Assembly: GCA_030745835.1 (NCBI GenBank)
Contig: JASLNU010000034.1
Span: forward strand, 1-51,478
Length of the DNA: 51,478 bases
Direction: 5' to 3'
DNA from: GCA-2687515 sp002687515
GTDB lineage: Bacteria > Pseudomonadota > Alphaproteobacteria > Rhodospirillales > UBA2165
The first letter of the stretch is position 1, and each line of letters starts with the position of its first letter. The notes under the pieces were generated by a model. The model made no database searches, was not told where the DNA came from, and saw only the letters and a list, made by a program, of their open reading frames with translations. Of this stretch, positions 35,024-43,559 are shown one piece after another. The translations under genes were made by a program, and so were the position numbers.

Positions 35024-35468
35024 GGGCGTCCCAGAGCTCGTTCAAGGCCGCCGGATCTTCCGGCGCGGTTTCGAATTTAGGCAAGCCGTCGGCGAACGGG
35101 AACCAGCCTTGCGCGCTCCGCGTCCAGATATGGGCAATCGGCCGGAACCAATTGGGATCGTCGAGGGTGCCGGCCTTGACCACCACCTGAGGCCCATTGG
35201 CGCCCGGTTTGTTGCAGACCCGCGTGCCGCAATCGCCGCAGAAGAGGCCGGTCTTGGTGCGCCCGCTGTCGGCAACGATATCGATGGAATTAGGCTCGCC
35301 CTTGGTCAGGGTGAAGTTTTCAGCCTTTACCCGCACCGACATGCCGAAGGCGCTGGCCGCGGTTTTCTGGCAATCTGTGCAGTGACAGGTATAGACGGTT
35401 AACGGCTCGCAGGAGAATTCGTAACGGATGGCGCCGCATTGGCAGCCGCCGGTGTAGGGCGGGGGCAT
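35007..35468 (-). CDS. GFA-domain zinc protein (glutathione-dependent formaldehyde-activating family)
   Basis: 153 residues from ATG 35468 (MPPPYTGGCQCGAIRYEF). The zinc cysteines are in GGCQCGAIRY, CHCTDCQKTAASAFG and FCGDCGTRVCN, the complete GFA/CENP-V pattern. The family name overstates what is known; many members have no proven activity, and some act on glutathione adducts. Its start lies 82 bp from the dctM stop, and it overlaps the PLP enzyme gene by 17 bp, so the two are probably cotranscribed. Confidence 0.9.
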   Translation of the reverse strand: MPPPYTGGCQCGAIRYEFSCEPLTVYTCHCTDCQKTAASAFGMSVRVKAENFTLTKGEPNSIDIVADSGRTKTGLFCGDCGTRVCNKPGANGPQVVVKAGTLDDPNWFRPIAHIWTRSAQGWFPFADGLPKFETAPEDPAALNELWDAHVAGG

Positions 35469-35550
35469 GGTTTTCTCTCCCATAAACTTGAACCGACGTT
35501 AGTTTGCCCAATTGAGGGCCGCGTTCCAAGGGCGAAGCGCCCGATCAATC

Positions 35551-36858
35551 TCAGCCGCCGAACATCGAGTTGGGCAGGAACAGAGCGATCTGCGGAAAGG
35601 CGACGAGAAAGATCAGGCATACGCCCATGGCCAGCCAAAACGGCCAGATGCCGCGGAAGATGGTGCCCATCGGCACATCGGGGGCGACGCTTTTGACCAC
35701 GAACACGTTGACCCCGACGGGCGGGCTGATCAGCCCCATTTCGAGGACAATGACGACGACGACACCGAACCAGATCGGGTCGAGCCCCATTGCTATGATC
35801 ACTGGAAAGGTAATGTGCAGGGTCAATACCAGCATGGCGAGGCCCTCGAGGAAGGTGCCGAGCGCGATATAGGTGACCAGAATAATAATCAGGACGCCAA
35901 GCTGGCCGACATCGAGGCCGACCAGGAAACTGACGAGATTGGACGGGATTTGGGTCAGCGCCATAAACGGAATAAAGACGAAGGCGCCGATCAGGATCAT
36001 GAACACGGTCGCCGTGGTTTGCAGCGTCTGCAACAGGACGAATCGCAATTTCGGCCAATCGAGAGAGCGGCGGTAAAGTGCCATGACAAGGGTTAGGAAG
36101 GCGCCGACGCCAGCCGCTTCCACGGGCGTAAAGACGCCGAGATAGATGCCGCCGATGGTCGCCAGGACGATGCCGACAATGACGCCCGAGCGCCTGAGGG
36201 TGGCCATTTTATGGGCAAAGTCCGCCTTCGGGCCCGGCGGGCCGGCTTCCGGCCGTTTCTTGGTCACCAGGTAGATCGCGATTAGGAAAAACGCGGTCAG
36301 CAGCAAGCCGGGGAAAACACCGGCCATGAACAGCCGGCCGATGGATTGTTCCGTCAGGATGGCATAGATGATCATACCGGTGGAAGGCGGGATCAGGATA
36401 CCGAGCGTGCCGCCGGCGGCTACCGCCCCGGTGGCCAGGCTGTCATCGTATTTGTAGCGCTTCATTTCCGGCAACGCGACGCGGCCCATGGTAACGGCGG
36501 AAGCGATGGATGATCCGCTCATGGCGGCAAAGCCGGCGCAGCCGCCGATGGTCGCCGACGCCAGGCCGCCCCGGCGATGGCCCATCCAGGCATAAGCGGC
36601 GTCATAGAGATCCTTGCTCATGCCCGAAACGCCGGCCAGATTGCCCATCAGGACGAAAAGCGGCACCACGATCAGGGTGCCGGTCGAAGAAATTTCGAAC
36701 GCTTCGCCGCCGAGGGTGGAGAGCGCCGCCGGCAGGCCGTTGATGGCAATGGTGCCGAAAAAGCCAATGATCAACATGGTCATGGCGACGGGCATACGCA
36801 GCGCCAGCAGAACAAATAACGCGATGATGCCAATGGTGCCAACTACGGTCGCCGACAT
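35551..36858 (-). CDS. dctM: TRAP transporter large membrane subunit (DctM)
   Basis: 435 residues, about 12 membrane segments, of the ion-transporter superfamily fold. DctM signatures include MTMLIIGFFGTIAINGLPAA, GGCAGFAAMSGSSIASAVTMG and GTLGILIPPSTGMIIYAILT. It carries out sodium-coupled uptake together with DctQ and the periplasmic DctP. It is 15 bp downstream of dctQ. The transported solute is unknown; the downstream GFA and D-amino acid type PLP enzymes hint at an amino-acid-like compound. Confidence 0.95.
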   Translation of the reverse strand: MSATVVGTIGIIALFVLLALRMPVAMTMLIIGFFGTIAINGLPAALSTLGGEAFEISSTGTLIVVPLFVLMGNLAGVSGMSKDLYDAAYAWMGHRRGGLASATIGGCAGFAAMSGSSIASAVTMGRVALPEMKRYKYDDSLATGAVAAGGTLGILIPPSTGMIIYAILTEQSIGRLFMAGVFPGLLLTAFFLIAIYLVTKKRPEAGPPGPKADFAHKMATLRRSGVIVGIVLATIGGIYLGVFTPVEAAGVGAFLTLVMALYRRSLDWPKLRFVLLQTLQTTATVFMILIGAFVFIPFMALTQIPSNLVSFLVGLDVGQLGVLIIILVTYIALGTFLEGLAMLVLTLHITFPVIIAMGLDPIWFGVVVVIVLEMGLISPPVGVNVFVVKSVAPDVPMGTIFRGIWPFWLAMGVCLIFLVAFPQIALFLPNSMFGG

Positions 36859-36873
36859 TCCTGAAACGCCTTT

Positions 36874-37431
36874 CTACAGATCGTCCATGGTCCCCACGTG
36901 ATGGACAACTTCACCGCCGCGCAGGTGGACATAGATTTCAAACAAAAGGACGATCCCGTAGAGCGCCATGCCGAATGCCAACAGATAGAAAAACGGCCCG
37001 AACGGGATGACCAGGGAATTCGAGGCCTCGCCATATTCGGCGGCGCTCAGGCCGTTGGCGACCAATTGCACGGTCAGGATGCCCATCATGATGGCGCCCA
37101 AAATTTTGACGAAGGCGTCGGTCCAGCGCGTGAATTTGGGACTGGTCACCGTGCCCAACAGTTCGACCGCGACTTGGCTTCCGGTGCGCCCGCTTTGGCC
37201 GACCGAAAAGGTCACGATCGTCAGAAGGAGGAGTTGCGCGATGTCGCGGACGCCAAAAATCGGAGAATTCAGAACATACCTAAAGCCGACCGCGGTGACG
37301 GTCAGCAAACAAAGTACAATAACGATGGTACCGCCGAGATAAAGGGCCAGGGGGCGGACCACACGGTCGATCAAATCGAGCACGCGGTCCGCCCCTTGTT
37401 CACTTTCGGGCGTCTTTTCGTGGTCGGCCAT
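36874..37431 (-). CDS. dctQ: TRAP transporter small membrane subunit (DctQ)
   Basis: 185 residues with four hydrophobic helices: LALYLGGTIVIVLCLLTVTA, DIAQLLLLTIVTFSVGQS, ILGAIMMGILTVQLVANGL and FFYLLAFGMALYGIVLLFEI. Size and position between dctP and dctM fit DctQ. An acidic cytoplasmic N-terminus of about 25 residues (DHEKTPESEQGADRVLDL) is somewhat longer than usual. It starts 7 bp after the dctP stop. Confidence 0.92.
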   Translation of the reverse strand: MADHEKTPESEQGADRVLDLIDRVVRPLALYLGGTIVIVLCLLTVTAVGFRYVLNSPIFGVRDIAQLLLLTIVTFSVGQSGRTGSQVAVELLGTVTSPKFTRWTDAFVKILGAIMMGILTVQLVANGLSAAEYGEASNSLVIPFGPFFYLLAFGMALYGIVLLFEIYVHLRGGEVVHHVGTMDDL

Positions 37432-37438
37432 TTAGAGC

Positions 37439-38473
37439 CTAGCTGCCGCCCTTGGTGACCGCAGCGTAGATGGCGCGCGCCGGGATGCCCCTCTTTTCGC
37501 TCTTGGCAAGGAATGCCTCGACCGATTTATCCGTGGCGGCATCAAATTTCGCCCGCTCGGCGGCGCTTAGGACATGATATTTAAGTCCGGCGTCACCCTT
37601 CTTCGCCCGCGCCAAGGCGACCACGTCGGGCTTCGCCCAACCGGCCGCGGTGTCGACGCTGAACTGCTGGCCGGTCAGCCCGTCGATGGCGGCCTTGCTT
37701 TTCGCCGGCAATCCGTTCCAGACCTTCTTGTTCATGGCCATCCAGAATAGCGCCGTCGGTTTTTTCAAGCCATCGGTGACGAATTTCGATGATTCGCTGA
37801 ATCGCCAGGGACTGAAAAGCGCGTTGATGGCAACCCAGACACCGTCGATGACGCCCTTATCCAATGCGTCGTAAACGCCGCTGATGGGAATGTGCAGTCC
37901 CGACGCGCCCCAAGCATTCATCTGCGGAATGTTGGTGGCATCGAGGGCGCGCAGTTTCATGCCCTTGACGTCGCCGATCTTGGTGACAAGTTTTTTGCGC
38001 GTCATGAGTACCGGCGGCGTATTGGACCAAAGGCCCAGAACCTTGATCTTCGTATATTCGGATTTGAGGAACTTGTCGTAAACGCTCCAAAGCTTGTTGG
38101 TGATTTCTACGGCCGTCGTGCCGACGCCGGGCTGCGCGACAACCATGGTGCGCGGGAAGATCGACGAGGTGTAACCTTGGATGCCGAAGGAAATTTCCGC
38201 GACATTGTCGACGACGCGCTTATATTGCTGGACCGGGCCCTTGCCCAATTGCCCGCTGGCGTACAGCTTCGCCGTGGTTTCGCCGCCGGTGGCTTTACCG
38301 ATAGCATTGGCGAGGTTGGTGAATGCAACCCGGTTGAGAAAATGCGGCGGTCCCATAAAGGTCGCGATTTTCAATTCCTTGGCGCCCGCCGTGGAAATCG
38401 GCGCGCTCATTCCGAACGCAACGGCACCGACGAGAACGGCGACCGATGCAAGCAGTTTGGTGGTGGTAATCAT
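37439..38473 (-). CDS. dctP: TRAP transporter substrate-binding protein (DctP)
   Basis: 344 residues from ATG 38473 (MITTTKLLASVAVLVG), preceded by AAAGGGAG. A Sec signal of about 31 residues ends near STAGA. DctP-fold stretches are LKIATFMGPPHFLNR, GGETTAKLYASGQLGKGP and VKGMKLRALDATNIPQMNAW, the last containing the Arg that usually contacts a carboxylate ligand. First gene of the TRAP operon. An extended inverted repeat lies about 50 bp upstream. Confidence 0.95.
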   Translation of the reverse strand: MITTTKLLASVAVLVGAVAFGMSAPISTAGAKELKIATFMGPPHFLNRVAFTNLANAIGKATGGETTAKLYASGQLGKGPVQQYKRVVDNVAEISFGIQGYTSSIFPRTMVVAQPGVGTTAVEITNKLWSVYDKFLKSEYTKIKVLGLWSNTPPVLMTRKKLVTKIGDVKGMKLRALDATNIPQMNAWGASGLHIPISGVYDALDKGVIDGVWVAINALFSPWRFSESSKFVTDGLKKPTALFWMAMNKKVWNGLPAKSKAAIDGLTGQQFSVDTAAGWAKPDVVALARAKKGDAGLKYHVLSAAERAKFDAATDKSVEAFLAKSEKRGIPARAIYAAVTKGGS

Positions 38474-38521
38474 GATTAGTCTCCCTTTGGTGTTTGCCTT
38501 CGAATATTGCGTGCCCAACCC

Positions 38522-38577
38522 CCTATCCGCTTTACGCCCACCCTAGATGTAGTGGGTGTGGGTGTCAAGCGGATAGG
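38522..38577. repeat. Long imperfect inverted repeat upstream of dctP
   Basis: The outer arms CCTATCCGCTT (38522-38532) and AAGCGGATAGG (38567-38577) are perfectly complementary. Pairing continues inward with few mismatches (ACGCCCACCC against GGGTGTGGGTGT). It would form a 56-base hairpin in the dctP leader or serve as an extended operator. No T-run follows on the minus strand, so it is not a standard terminator of the FNT gene. Confidence 0.6.
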
Positions 38578-38681
38578 CACGGAATATTGCTTACCAAGCT
38601 AGCAATTATCAGAGTCAAGTCAACAAAAGCGTTTTAAATTCTCCGTGATATTCTAATACCGATCAAGCCTCGGAACGCAAA

Positions 38682-39491
38682 TTACTTATTCCGCAAATAG
38701 ATAATCCAATAAACAAAAGCAACGAAGGCGCTGCCGCCGACGATATTGCCGAGGGTGACCGGCACAAGGTTTCCGATAAAACCGACGATCGTGACACCAT
38801 CGGCGCCGGCCAGATAACCAACCGGGATCAAATACATATTGGCGACCGAGTGTTCGAAGCCGAGCGCCACGAAGGCCGAAATCGGGAAGATGATGGCCAG
38901 GATCTTGCCGCTGACCGTGTGCGTGGCGAAACACAGCCAGACCGCCAGGCATACCAGGGCATTGCAGAGGATGCCCCGGAAGAACGCCTCGGCGAAGGGC
39001 AGCGCCACCTTGGCCTCGGCGATCTTCATGGCGGTTGCACCGACCGCGCCGTCGCCGGCGCCGAGCACACCTGACCAAACAACGATCACCGCCGTCGCCG
39101 CCGAACCAATAAAGTTGCCTATATAGACCAGCACCCAATTGCGCAGCAGCTTTGCCGTCGTCGTCTTCTTGTCGGCCCAGGCCATGACGATCAGATTGTT
39201 ACCGGTGAACAGCTCGGCGCCGGCGACCAGTACCAGGATCAGGCCGAGGGAAAAGGCGACCCCGCCCAAGGCCCGCGATGGCCCGAACCCAAGGCCGTGA
39301 CCGGTCATCACCAGGGTGAAATACATGGCGCCGAAGGCGATGAAGGCGCCGGCCAATACGGCCAGCGCCAGGGTCGGCATTACCGCCAGTTCGACCTTGG
39401 CGAGGCCGGCGGTTTCCACCCGCCGGGCAATCTCGGACGGTGCATAGGCATCGATGCTGTAATGGTTCGGAGTAGGGTTGAATTGGTTCAT
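38682..39491 (-). CDS. Formate/nitrite transporter (FNT) family channel
   Basis: 269 residues from ATG 39491 (MNQFNPTPNHYSID); a GTG three codons earlier is possible. Six membrane helices carry FNT signatures: AELFTGNNLIVMAWADKK near helix 3, GILCNALVCLAVWLCFAT (the NALVCLAVWL helix typical of FocA/NirC) and FPISAFVALGFEHSVANMY. FNT channels move formate, nitrite, hydrosulfide or lactate-like small anions across the inner membrane. It stands alone, divergent from the DMT gene, with no formate or nitrite enzymes near it, so the ion is unclear. Confidence 0.94.
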   Translation of the reverse strand: MNQFNPTPNHYSIDAYAPSEIARRVETAGLAKVELAVMPTLALAVLAGAFIAFGAMYFTLVMTGHGLGFGPSRALGGVAFSLGLILVLVAGAELFTGNNLIVMAWADKKTTTAKLLRNWVLVYIGNFIGSAATAVIVVWSGVLGAGDGAVGATAMKIAEAKVALPFAEAFFRGILCNALVCLAVWLCFATHTVSGKILAIIFPISAFVALGFEHSVANMYLIPVGYLAGADGVTIVGFIGNLVPVTLGNIVGGSAFVAFVYWIIYLRNK

Positions 39492-39685
39492 GGCGGTCAC
39501 CCGGTTCTAGCGGCGCGGCGCAATCGATTGCAGTCAATGCCGAATATGTCGCTGCCGATCAACTATATTCCAATTCGACCAAATATACGAAATCGGCGCG
39601 GACGCCGTATTCACCAGCACTACCGCGCCGCCGCATAAAACCATGTCCGTTTGACCCCACAGATACGGGTCTTTACACGAAGCTC

Positions 39686-40582
39686 ATGGAGGCAGGTGGA
39701 AAACGCAATCTGGCGGGAATCGGCTTCATGCTTCTCGGCATGCTCGGCATGGGCATGGTGGACGCCTTTGGCAAGTGGTTCGTCACCAATGATTACTCGC
39801 CGATCCAGGTGATCGCGGTGCGCGGCTGGATCATAACCCTCGCCATGCTCGCTTGGGCGCTGGCGCGTGGACGCAGACATGAATTGACCACCCAGCGCCC
39901 GGCGGCCCATGGCGTGCGCATCGCCATTGGTATCTGCGGCCCCTTGTTCATGTTCACCGCCCTCGCCCATCTGCCGCTGGCCGACGTGACGGTGGTCATA
40001 TTCGGCTCGCCGTTCGTTACCGCGGCCTTGGCGGCTCCGCTGTTCGCCGAGCGCGTCGGGCCGCACCGCTGGGCGGCGATCGCCATCGGTTTCATCGGCG
40101 TTGCCGTCGCCATGCGGCCTGGAACCGGGCTGTTCCGGCCCGAAATCCTGTTCGCGGTGGTGGCGGGTTTTTCATTTGCCAGCATGAATTTGACCGCGCG
40201 CTGGCTGCGCGATACCGAGACCACCTTTCAATTGGTGTTTTTCCTGGTGGCCGGAATGACGCTAATCGCCAGCGCGGCCCTGCCCTTCTTCTGGCAGCCG
40301 GTGCCGCTTGTGGATTTGGGAATGTTCGTGGCGATGGCGGCATTCACCCTGTTTGGCTATATCTTCATGACGCGCGCCTTTGTGGTGGCGCCGCTCGCCG
40401 TCGTGGCGCCATTCGAATATACGGTTCTGATCTGGGCGGTGATCTGGGGCGCCGTTATCTGGGGCGAATTGCCCGATGCTTTCGTCTGGTCCGGCGCCGC
40501 GATCATCGTCGCCAGCGGGCTCTACCTGCTACACCGCGAAGCCAGACTCCAAAAAATATCGGCAGAGACGGAACCGACGTGA
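39686..40582 (+). CDS. DMT superfamily (EamA) transporter
   Basis: 298 residues, ten predicted hydrophobic helices in two EamA repeats: GIGFMLLGMLGMGMVDAFGK starts the first, FAVVAGFSFASMNLTARWLR the second. The last helix ends ASGLYLLHREARLQ. Members export small metabolites, commonly amino acids or related compounds. Monocistronic; its stop lies 4 bp from the convergent unknown gene. Confidence 0.92.
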   Translation: MEAGGKRNLAGIGFMLLGMLGMGMVDAFGKWFVTNDYSPIQVIAVRGWIITLAMLAWALARGRRHELTTQRPAAHGVRIAIGICGPLFMFTALAHLPLADVTVVIFGSPFVTAALAAPLFAERVGPHRWAAIAIGFIGVAVAMRPGTGLFRPEILFAVVAGFSFASMNLTARWLRDTETTFQLVFFLVAGMTLIASAALPFFWQPVPLVDLGMFVAMAAFTLFGYIFMTRAFVVAPLAVVAPFEYTVLIWAVIWGAVIWGELPDAFVWSGAAIIVASGLYLLHREARLQKISAETEPT

Positions 40583-40586
40583 CCGA

Positions 40587-40955
40587 TCAGGCCGGAACTT
40601 CGTGCAGCCATCTGCGGATGACCATCAGCGATCTTTCGGGATAGAGCTCGATTAGCCTGCTGACGTGGCGCGCTAATCTGCTTTCAACTTTTTGCTCCGC
40701 CTCGGCGATGACCGCCGGGATTTCGGGCAAAGGCCGCAGTCCGTTGGTATCGATAATGCGTATATCGCGCGGCAACGGCGCCGCTTTGCCGCCGCCTGCC
40801 CGGCCGTTCCGGGAAGTGCCCGCCGGCGTGCCGGCTTGCCCTCTGATCGGCGATGCCAGTGCAAACCCGGGTTGAGAAAGGCGCGGTATAATGGGCAACA
40901 CCACGGTGCCGAAAAAAACGGCGGCAACGATAGCGAAGGCGGCGGATTCGATCAT
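40587..40955 (-). CDS. Small membrane-anchored protein of unknown function
   Basis: 122 residues from ATG 40955. An N-terminal hydrophobic segment (AFAIVAAVFFGTVVLPIIP) looks like an anchor or uncleaved signal. A Gly/Pro/Arg-rich low-complexity linker follows. The C-terminal helical part ends HVSRLIELYPERSLMVIRRW; this LIEL-P-x-x-x-x-x-x-I-R-x-W pattern faintly recalls C-termini of flagellar FliF/FliG-type proteins, but no flagellar gene is nearby. I do not assign a function. Confidence 0.6.
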   Translation of the reverse strand: MIESAAFAIVAAVFFGTVVLPIIPRLSQPGFALASPIRGQAGTPAGTSRNGRAGGGKAAPLPRDIRIIDTNGLRPLPEIPAVIAEAEQKVESRLARHVSRLIELYPERSLMVIRRWLHEVPA

Positions 40956-40983
40956 CGGCGAATTATAGCAGATTGCGGCGCAA

Positions 40984-41850
40984 TCAGATACCGATGCTTT
41001 CGGCGATGGCGACGGTCCGGTAGTGCCGCTGGATCACCGGCGCTTCCAGGATTTCACCGTCGATAACCACGAAGGCCTGATCCTGGGCCTCAAATTTAGC
41101 GATTAGTTGGCGCGCCCGGGCCGCTTCTTCTTGCGACGGGCTGAAGGCTTGGTTGATGGCTTCGATCTGCTTCGGGTGAATGGCGGTCTTGCCGGTAAAT
41201 CCGATACGCCTGGCGTTGCCGGCCTCGGCCCGCAAGCCGTCTTCGTCGTCCAATCCAAAAAACGGCATGTCCAATAGATCGATGCCGGCGCCGGCCGCTG
41301 CGTGGACCAGGCGGCCGCGCGCATAAAGCAGGGTGTCCCAGGCCGGCTCGACGCGCAGCTCGGCGGCCATGTCGAAACCGCCGAAGGCCAGCGACGCCAC
41401 CGACGGCGCGGCGCGGGCGATGTCCATGGCGTTTTCCAGCGCCGCGTTGGTTTCCACCATGACATGGATTCTGAGGTCGGCATGTTTGCGGCCGGCCACG
41501 TCCAGTGCAATACGCACCTCATCGGCGGTCTCCACCTTGGGCAGAAGGATGCCGTCGGGCGGATTTTCCGCGGCCGCAACCGCCAGCAGGTCGGCGAGCC
41601 CCTGTTCGGTGCGCATCGAATTGATGCGCAACAGGCGCTCGGGCCGCCGCCCGGTCTCTCGGTCCGGCGCCGCGAACAAGGCGATTGCATCGCCGCGTGC
41701 CTGCTCCTTGGCGGCGCCGGCGACGGCGTCTTCCAGATCGACGCAAACCATATCGGCGCCGCTGTCCATGGCTTTCGGAAAGCGGTCGGGCCTCGAGGCC
41801 GGGACAAAAAGGAAACTCCGGCGCGGGCGTAATTTATCTAGGGGCATCAT
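40984..41850 (-). CDS. HpcH/HpaI aldolase/citrate lyase (CitE-like) family protein
   Basis: 288 residues from ATG 41850, with a second ATG directly after it and AAGGAC upstream. The TIM-barrel CitE/malyl-CoA lyase marks are RRSFLFVPASRPDRF, ADMVCVDLEDAV (Mg-binding acidic pair), VMVETNAALENAMDIA and GKTAIHPKQIEAIN. The family cleaves citryl-, malyl- or citramalyl-CoA-type thioesters. It is divergent from a CaiB-type CoA-transferase and shares a 74-bp control region with it, so the pair may activate and cleave a hydroxy-diacid. Confidence 0.9.
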   Translation of the reverse strand: MMPLDKLRPRRSFLFVPASRPDRFPKAMDSGADMVCVDLEDAVAGAAKEQARGDAIALFAAPDRETGRRPERLLRINSMRTEQGLADLLAVAAAENPPDGILLPKVETADEVRIALDVAGRKHADLRIHVMVETNAALENAMDIARAAPSVASLAFGGFDMAAELRVEPAWDTLLYARGRLVHAAAGAGIDLLDMPFFGLDDEDGLRAEAGNARRIGFTGKTAIHPKQIEAINQAFSPSQEEAARARQLIAKFEAQDQAFVVIDGEILEAPVIQRHYRTVAIAESIGI

Positions 41851-41881
41851 TCTAGTCCTTGCGAAACTTCGCCATCTACTT

Positions 41882-41914
41882 ATACCAATCTGCATGAATA
41901 ATCACCCTTGTGGA
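41882..41914. repeat. Solo copy related to the MITE terminal repeat, upstream of the CoA-transferase gene
   Basis: Begins ATACCAATCTGCA and ends ATCACCCTTGTGGA. It is alignable over its whole length with the 33-bp terminal repeat at 47621-47653 (ATACCAACCTGCA...CACCCATTGTGA), with several substitutions and small gaps. Its right end runs into the GTGGAGA that serves as ribosome site for the gene at 41925. Confidence 0.6.
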
Positions 41915-41924
41915 GATATCGACG

Positions 41925-43049
41925 ATGTCGAACGTGTTGGACGGACTTTTGGTTGTTGCCCTGGAACAGGCGGTGGCCGCGCCCTATTGCTCCTCGCGCC
42001 TGGCGGATGCCGGCGCGCGGGTCATCAAGATCGAGCGGGCGGGCGGCGATTTCGCCCGCGGCTATGACCATGCGGTGAAGGGCCAAAGTTCCTACTTCGT
42101 ATGGCTGAACCGGGGCAAGCAATCGATCGAGCTGGATATCAAGGCGCCCGGTGACGCCGCGCTTTTGGCCCGGATGATCGCCAAGGCCGACATCTTTATC
42201 CAGAACCTCGCCCCCGGCGCCGCCGAACGGGCGGGCTTCGGCGCGGCCGAGCTGCGGGCGCGGCACCCGCGCCTGATCACCTGTGATATTTCCGGCTATG
42301 CCACCGACGGCCCATCCAAGGATATGAAGGCCTATGACATGCTGGTGCAGGCCGAAACCGGCCTTGCCTCGGTAACCGGTTCGCCGGAAGCGCCGGGCCG
42401 GGTCGGGGTATCGGTCTGCGATATCGCCGCCGGCATGTACGCCTTTGAGGCGATCCTGCTGGCATTGCTGGCGCGGGCGGCGAGCGGCCAAGGAAAATCC
42501 ATAAGCTGTTCGCTGTTCGACGGCATGGCCGACTGGATGGCGGTGCCGCTGTTGCACCACGATTACGGCGATGGGGCGCCGGGCCGGGTCGGGCTCAGGC
42601 ATCCGTCGGTGGCGCCATACGCGGCGTTCGATACCAAGGACGGCGTCAAAATCGTGATTTCCATCCAGAACAACCGGGAATGGGCCAGTTTCGCCGCCGC
42701 CATTTTGAAACGCCCCGAGTTGGCCGAGGATGGTCCGTTCAAGGACAACATTTCCAGGGTCGCCAACATGGCCGAGCTGGAACGTCTGATATCCGGCGCA
42801 TTCTCGAAATATGAAAGCGGTGAAATGACGGATAAATTGATGACCGCCGGCATCGCCTTCGGGCGGGTGAATTCGGTGGCCGATCTATCGGCGCACGCCG
42901 ACCTCAGGCGCGCCGCCATCGAAACGCCGGCCGGCGAGGTTCTTATTCCGGCCCCGCCCGCCCGGTTTGCCGATGCGGATGAGGCTACTCTGGGACCGGT
43001 TCCCGCCGCCGGCGCGCATTCCGCGGAAATCCGCCGCGAATTCGGCTGA
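41925..43049 (+). CDS. CaiB/BaiF-type (family III) CoA-transferase
   Basis: 374 residues from ATG 41925 (MSNVLDGLLVVALEQ), using GGAGA upstream. Family III marks: QAVAAPYCSSRLADAGARVIKIE, of which the AAPYCSSRLADAGA loop binds CoA; LNRGKQSIELDIK; and AYDMLVQAETGLASVTG, which carries the catalytic Asp that forms the glutamyl/aspartyl-CoA-type intermediate. CoA is moved from a donor thioester to an acid. Divergent from the CitE-like lyase gene and probably part of the same route. Confidence 0.93.
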   Translation: MSNVLDGLLVVALEQAVAAPYCSSRLADAGARVIKIERAGGDFARGYDHAVKGQSSYFVWLNRGKQSIELDIKAPGDAALLARMIAKADIFIQNLAPGAAERAGFGAAELRARHPRLITCDISGYATDGPSKDMKAYDMLVQAETGLASVTGSPEAPGRVGVSVCDIAAGMYAFEAILLALLARAASGQGKSISCSLFDGMADWMAVPLLHHDYGDGAPGRVGLRHPSVAPYAAFDTKDGVKIVISIQNNREWASFAAAILKRPELAEDGPFKDNISRVANMAELERLISGAFSKYESGEMTDKLMTAGIAFGRVNSVADLSAHADLRRAAIETPAGEVLIPAPPARFADADEATLGPVPAAGAHSAEIRREFG

Positions 43050-43180
43050 TGCGGGAACAAAGCCCTATTAACATCGATTTACAATTTTTATATGTGCGCG
43101 ACATTCCCATGCAACACCCATGAGACATTCTCCACCATGTCAAAAAGACTTTTTAGGGCCGCTCAAAAATGGTGGTGGAA

Positions 43181-43555
43181 ATGCCCAATATTCTTTACGT
43201 CGAAGACGATCAAGTAAATCGGACGTTGATGGCGGAAATTTTTTTTGAAACAGGGGATATGAACCTGATTCTGGCCGCCAGCGGCGGCGAGGCGCTGGAC
43301 CTCGCGGCAAGCGAAAATATCGACGTGGTCATAACCGATATCCGGCTTCCCGAGACCGACGGATATGAAATTCTGAGAGCGCTCAAAGCCTCGCCAAAAA
43401 CGCGAAAGGTGCCGGTCATCGCCCTAAGCGCATTGGCCATGCGCGAAGATCTGGAACGCGGACAATCTGCGGGGTTCTCGGCCTACATCACCAAGCCCAT
43501 GGACGTCGACAACATGATCGATACCGTCCGCAAATGCTGCGCCGGCAAAATCTAG
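43181..43555 (+). CDS. Stand-alone response regulator (receiver domain only)
   Basis: 124 residues from ATG 43181 (MPNILYVEDDQVNR), with GGTGG just before it; ATG 43169 would add four residues. Receiver marks are the acidic pair EDD at 8-10, the phosphorylation site D53 in VVITDIRLPETDG, the Ser/Thr switch in VIALSAL, and the lysine in YITKPMD. There is no output domain, so it acts like CheY or DivK by protein contact. No histidine kinase is encoded nearby. The upstream gap of about 130 bp is AT-rich. Confidence 0.93.
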   Translation: MPNILYVEDDQVNRTLMAEIFFETGDMNLILAASGGEALDLAASENIDVVITDIRLPETDGYEILRALKASPKTRKVPVIALSALAMREDLERGQSAGFSAYITKPMDVDNMIDTVRKCCAGKI

Positions 43556-43559
43556 AAAT

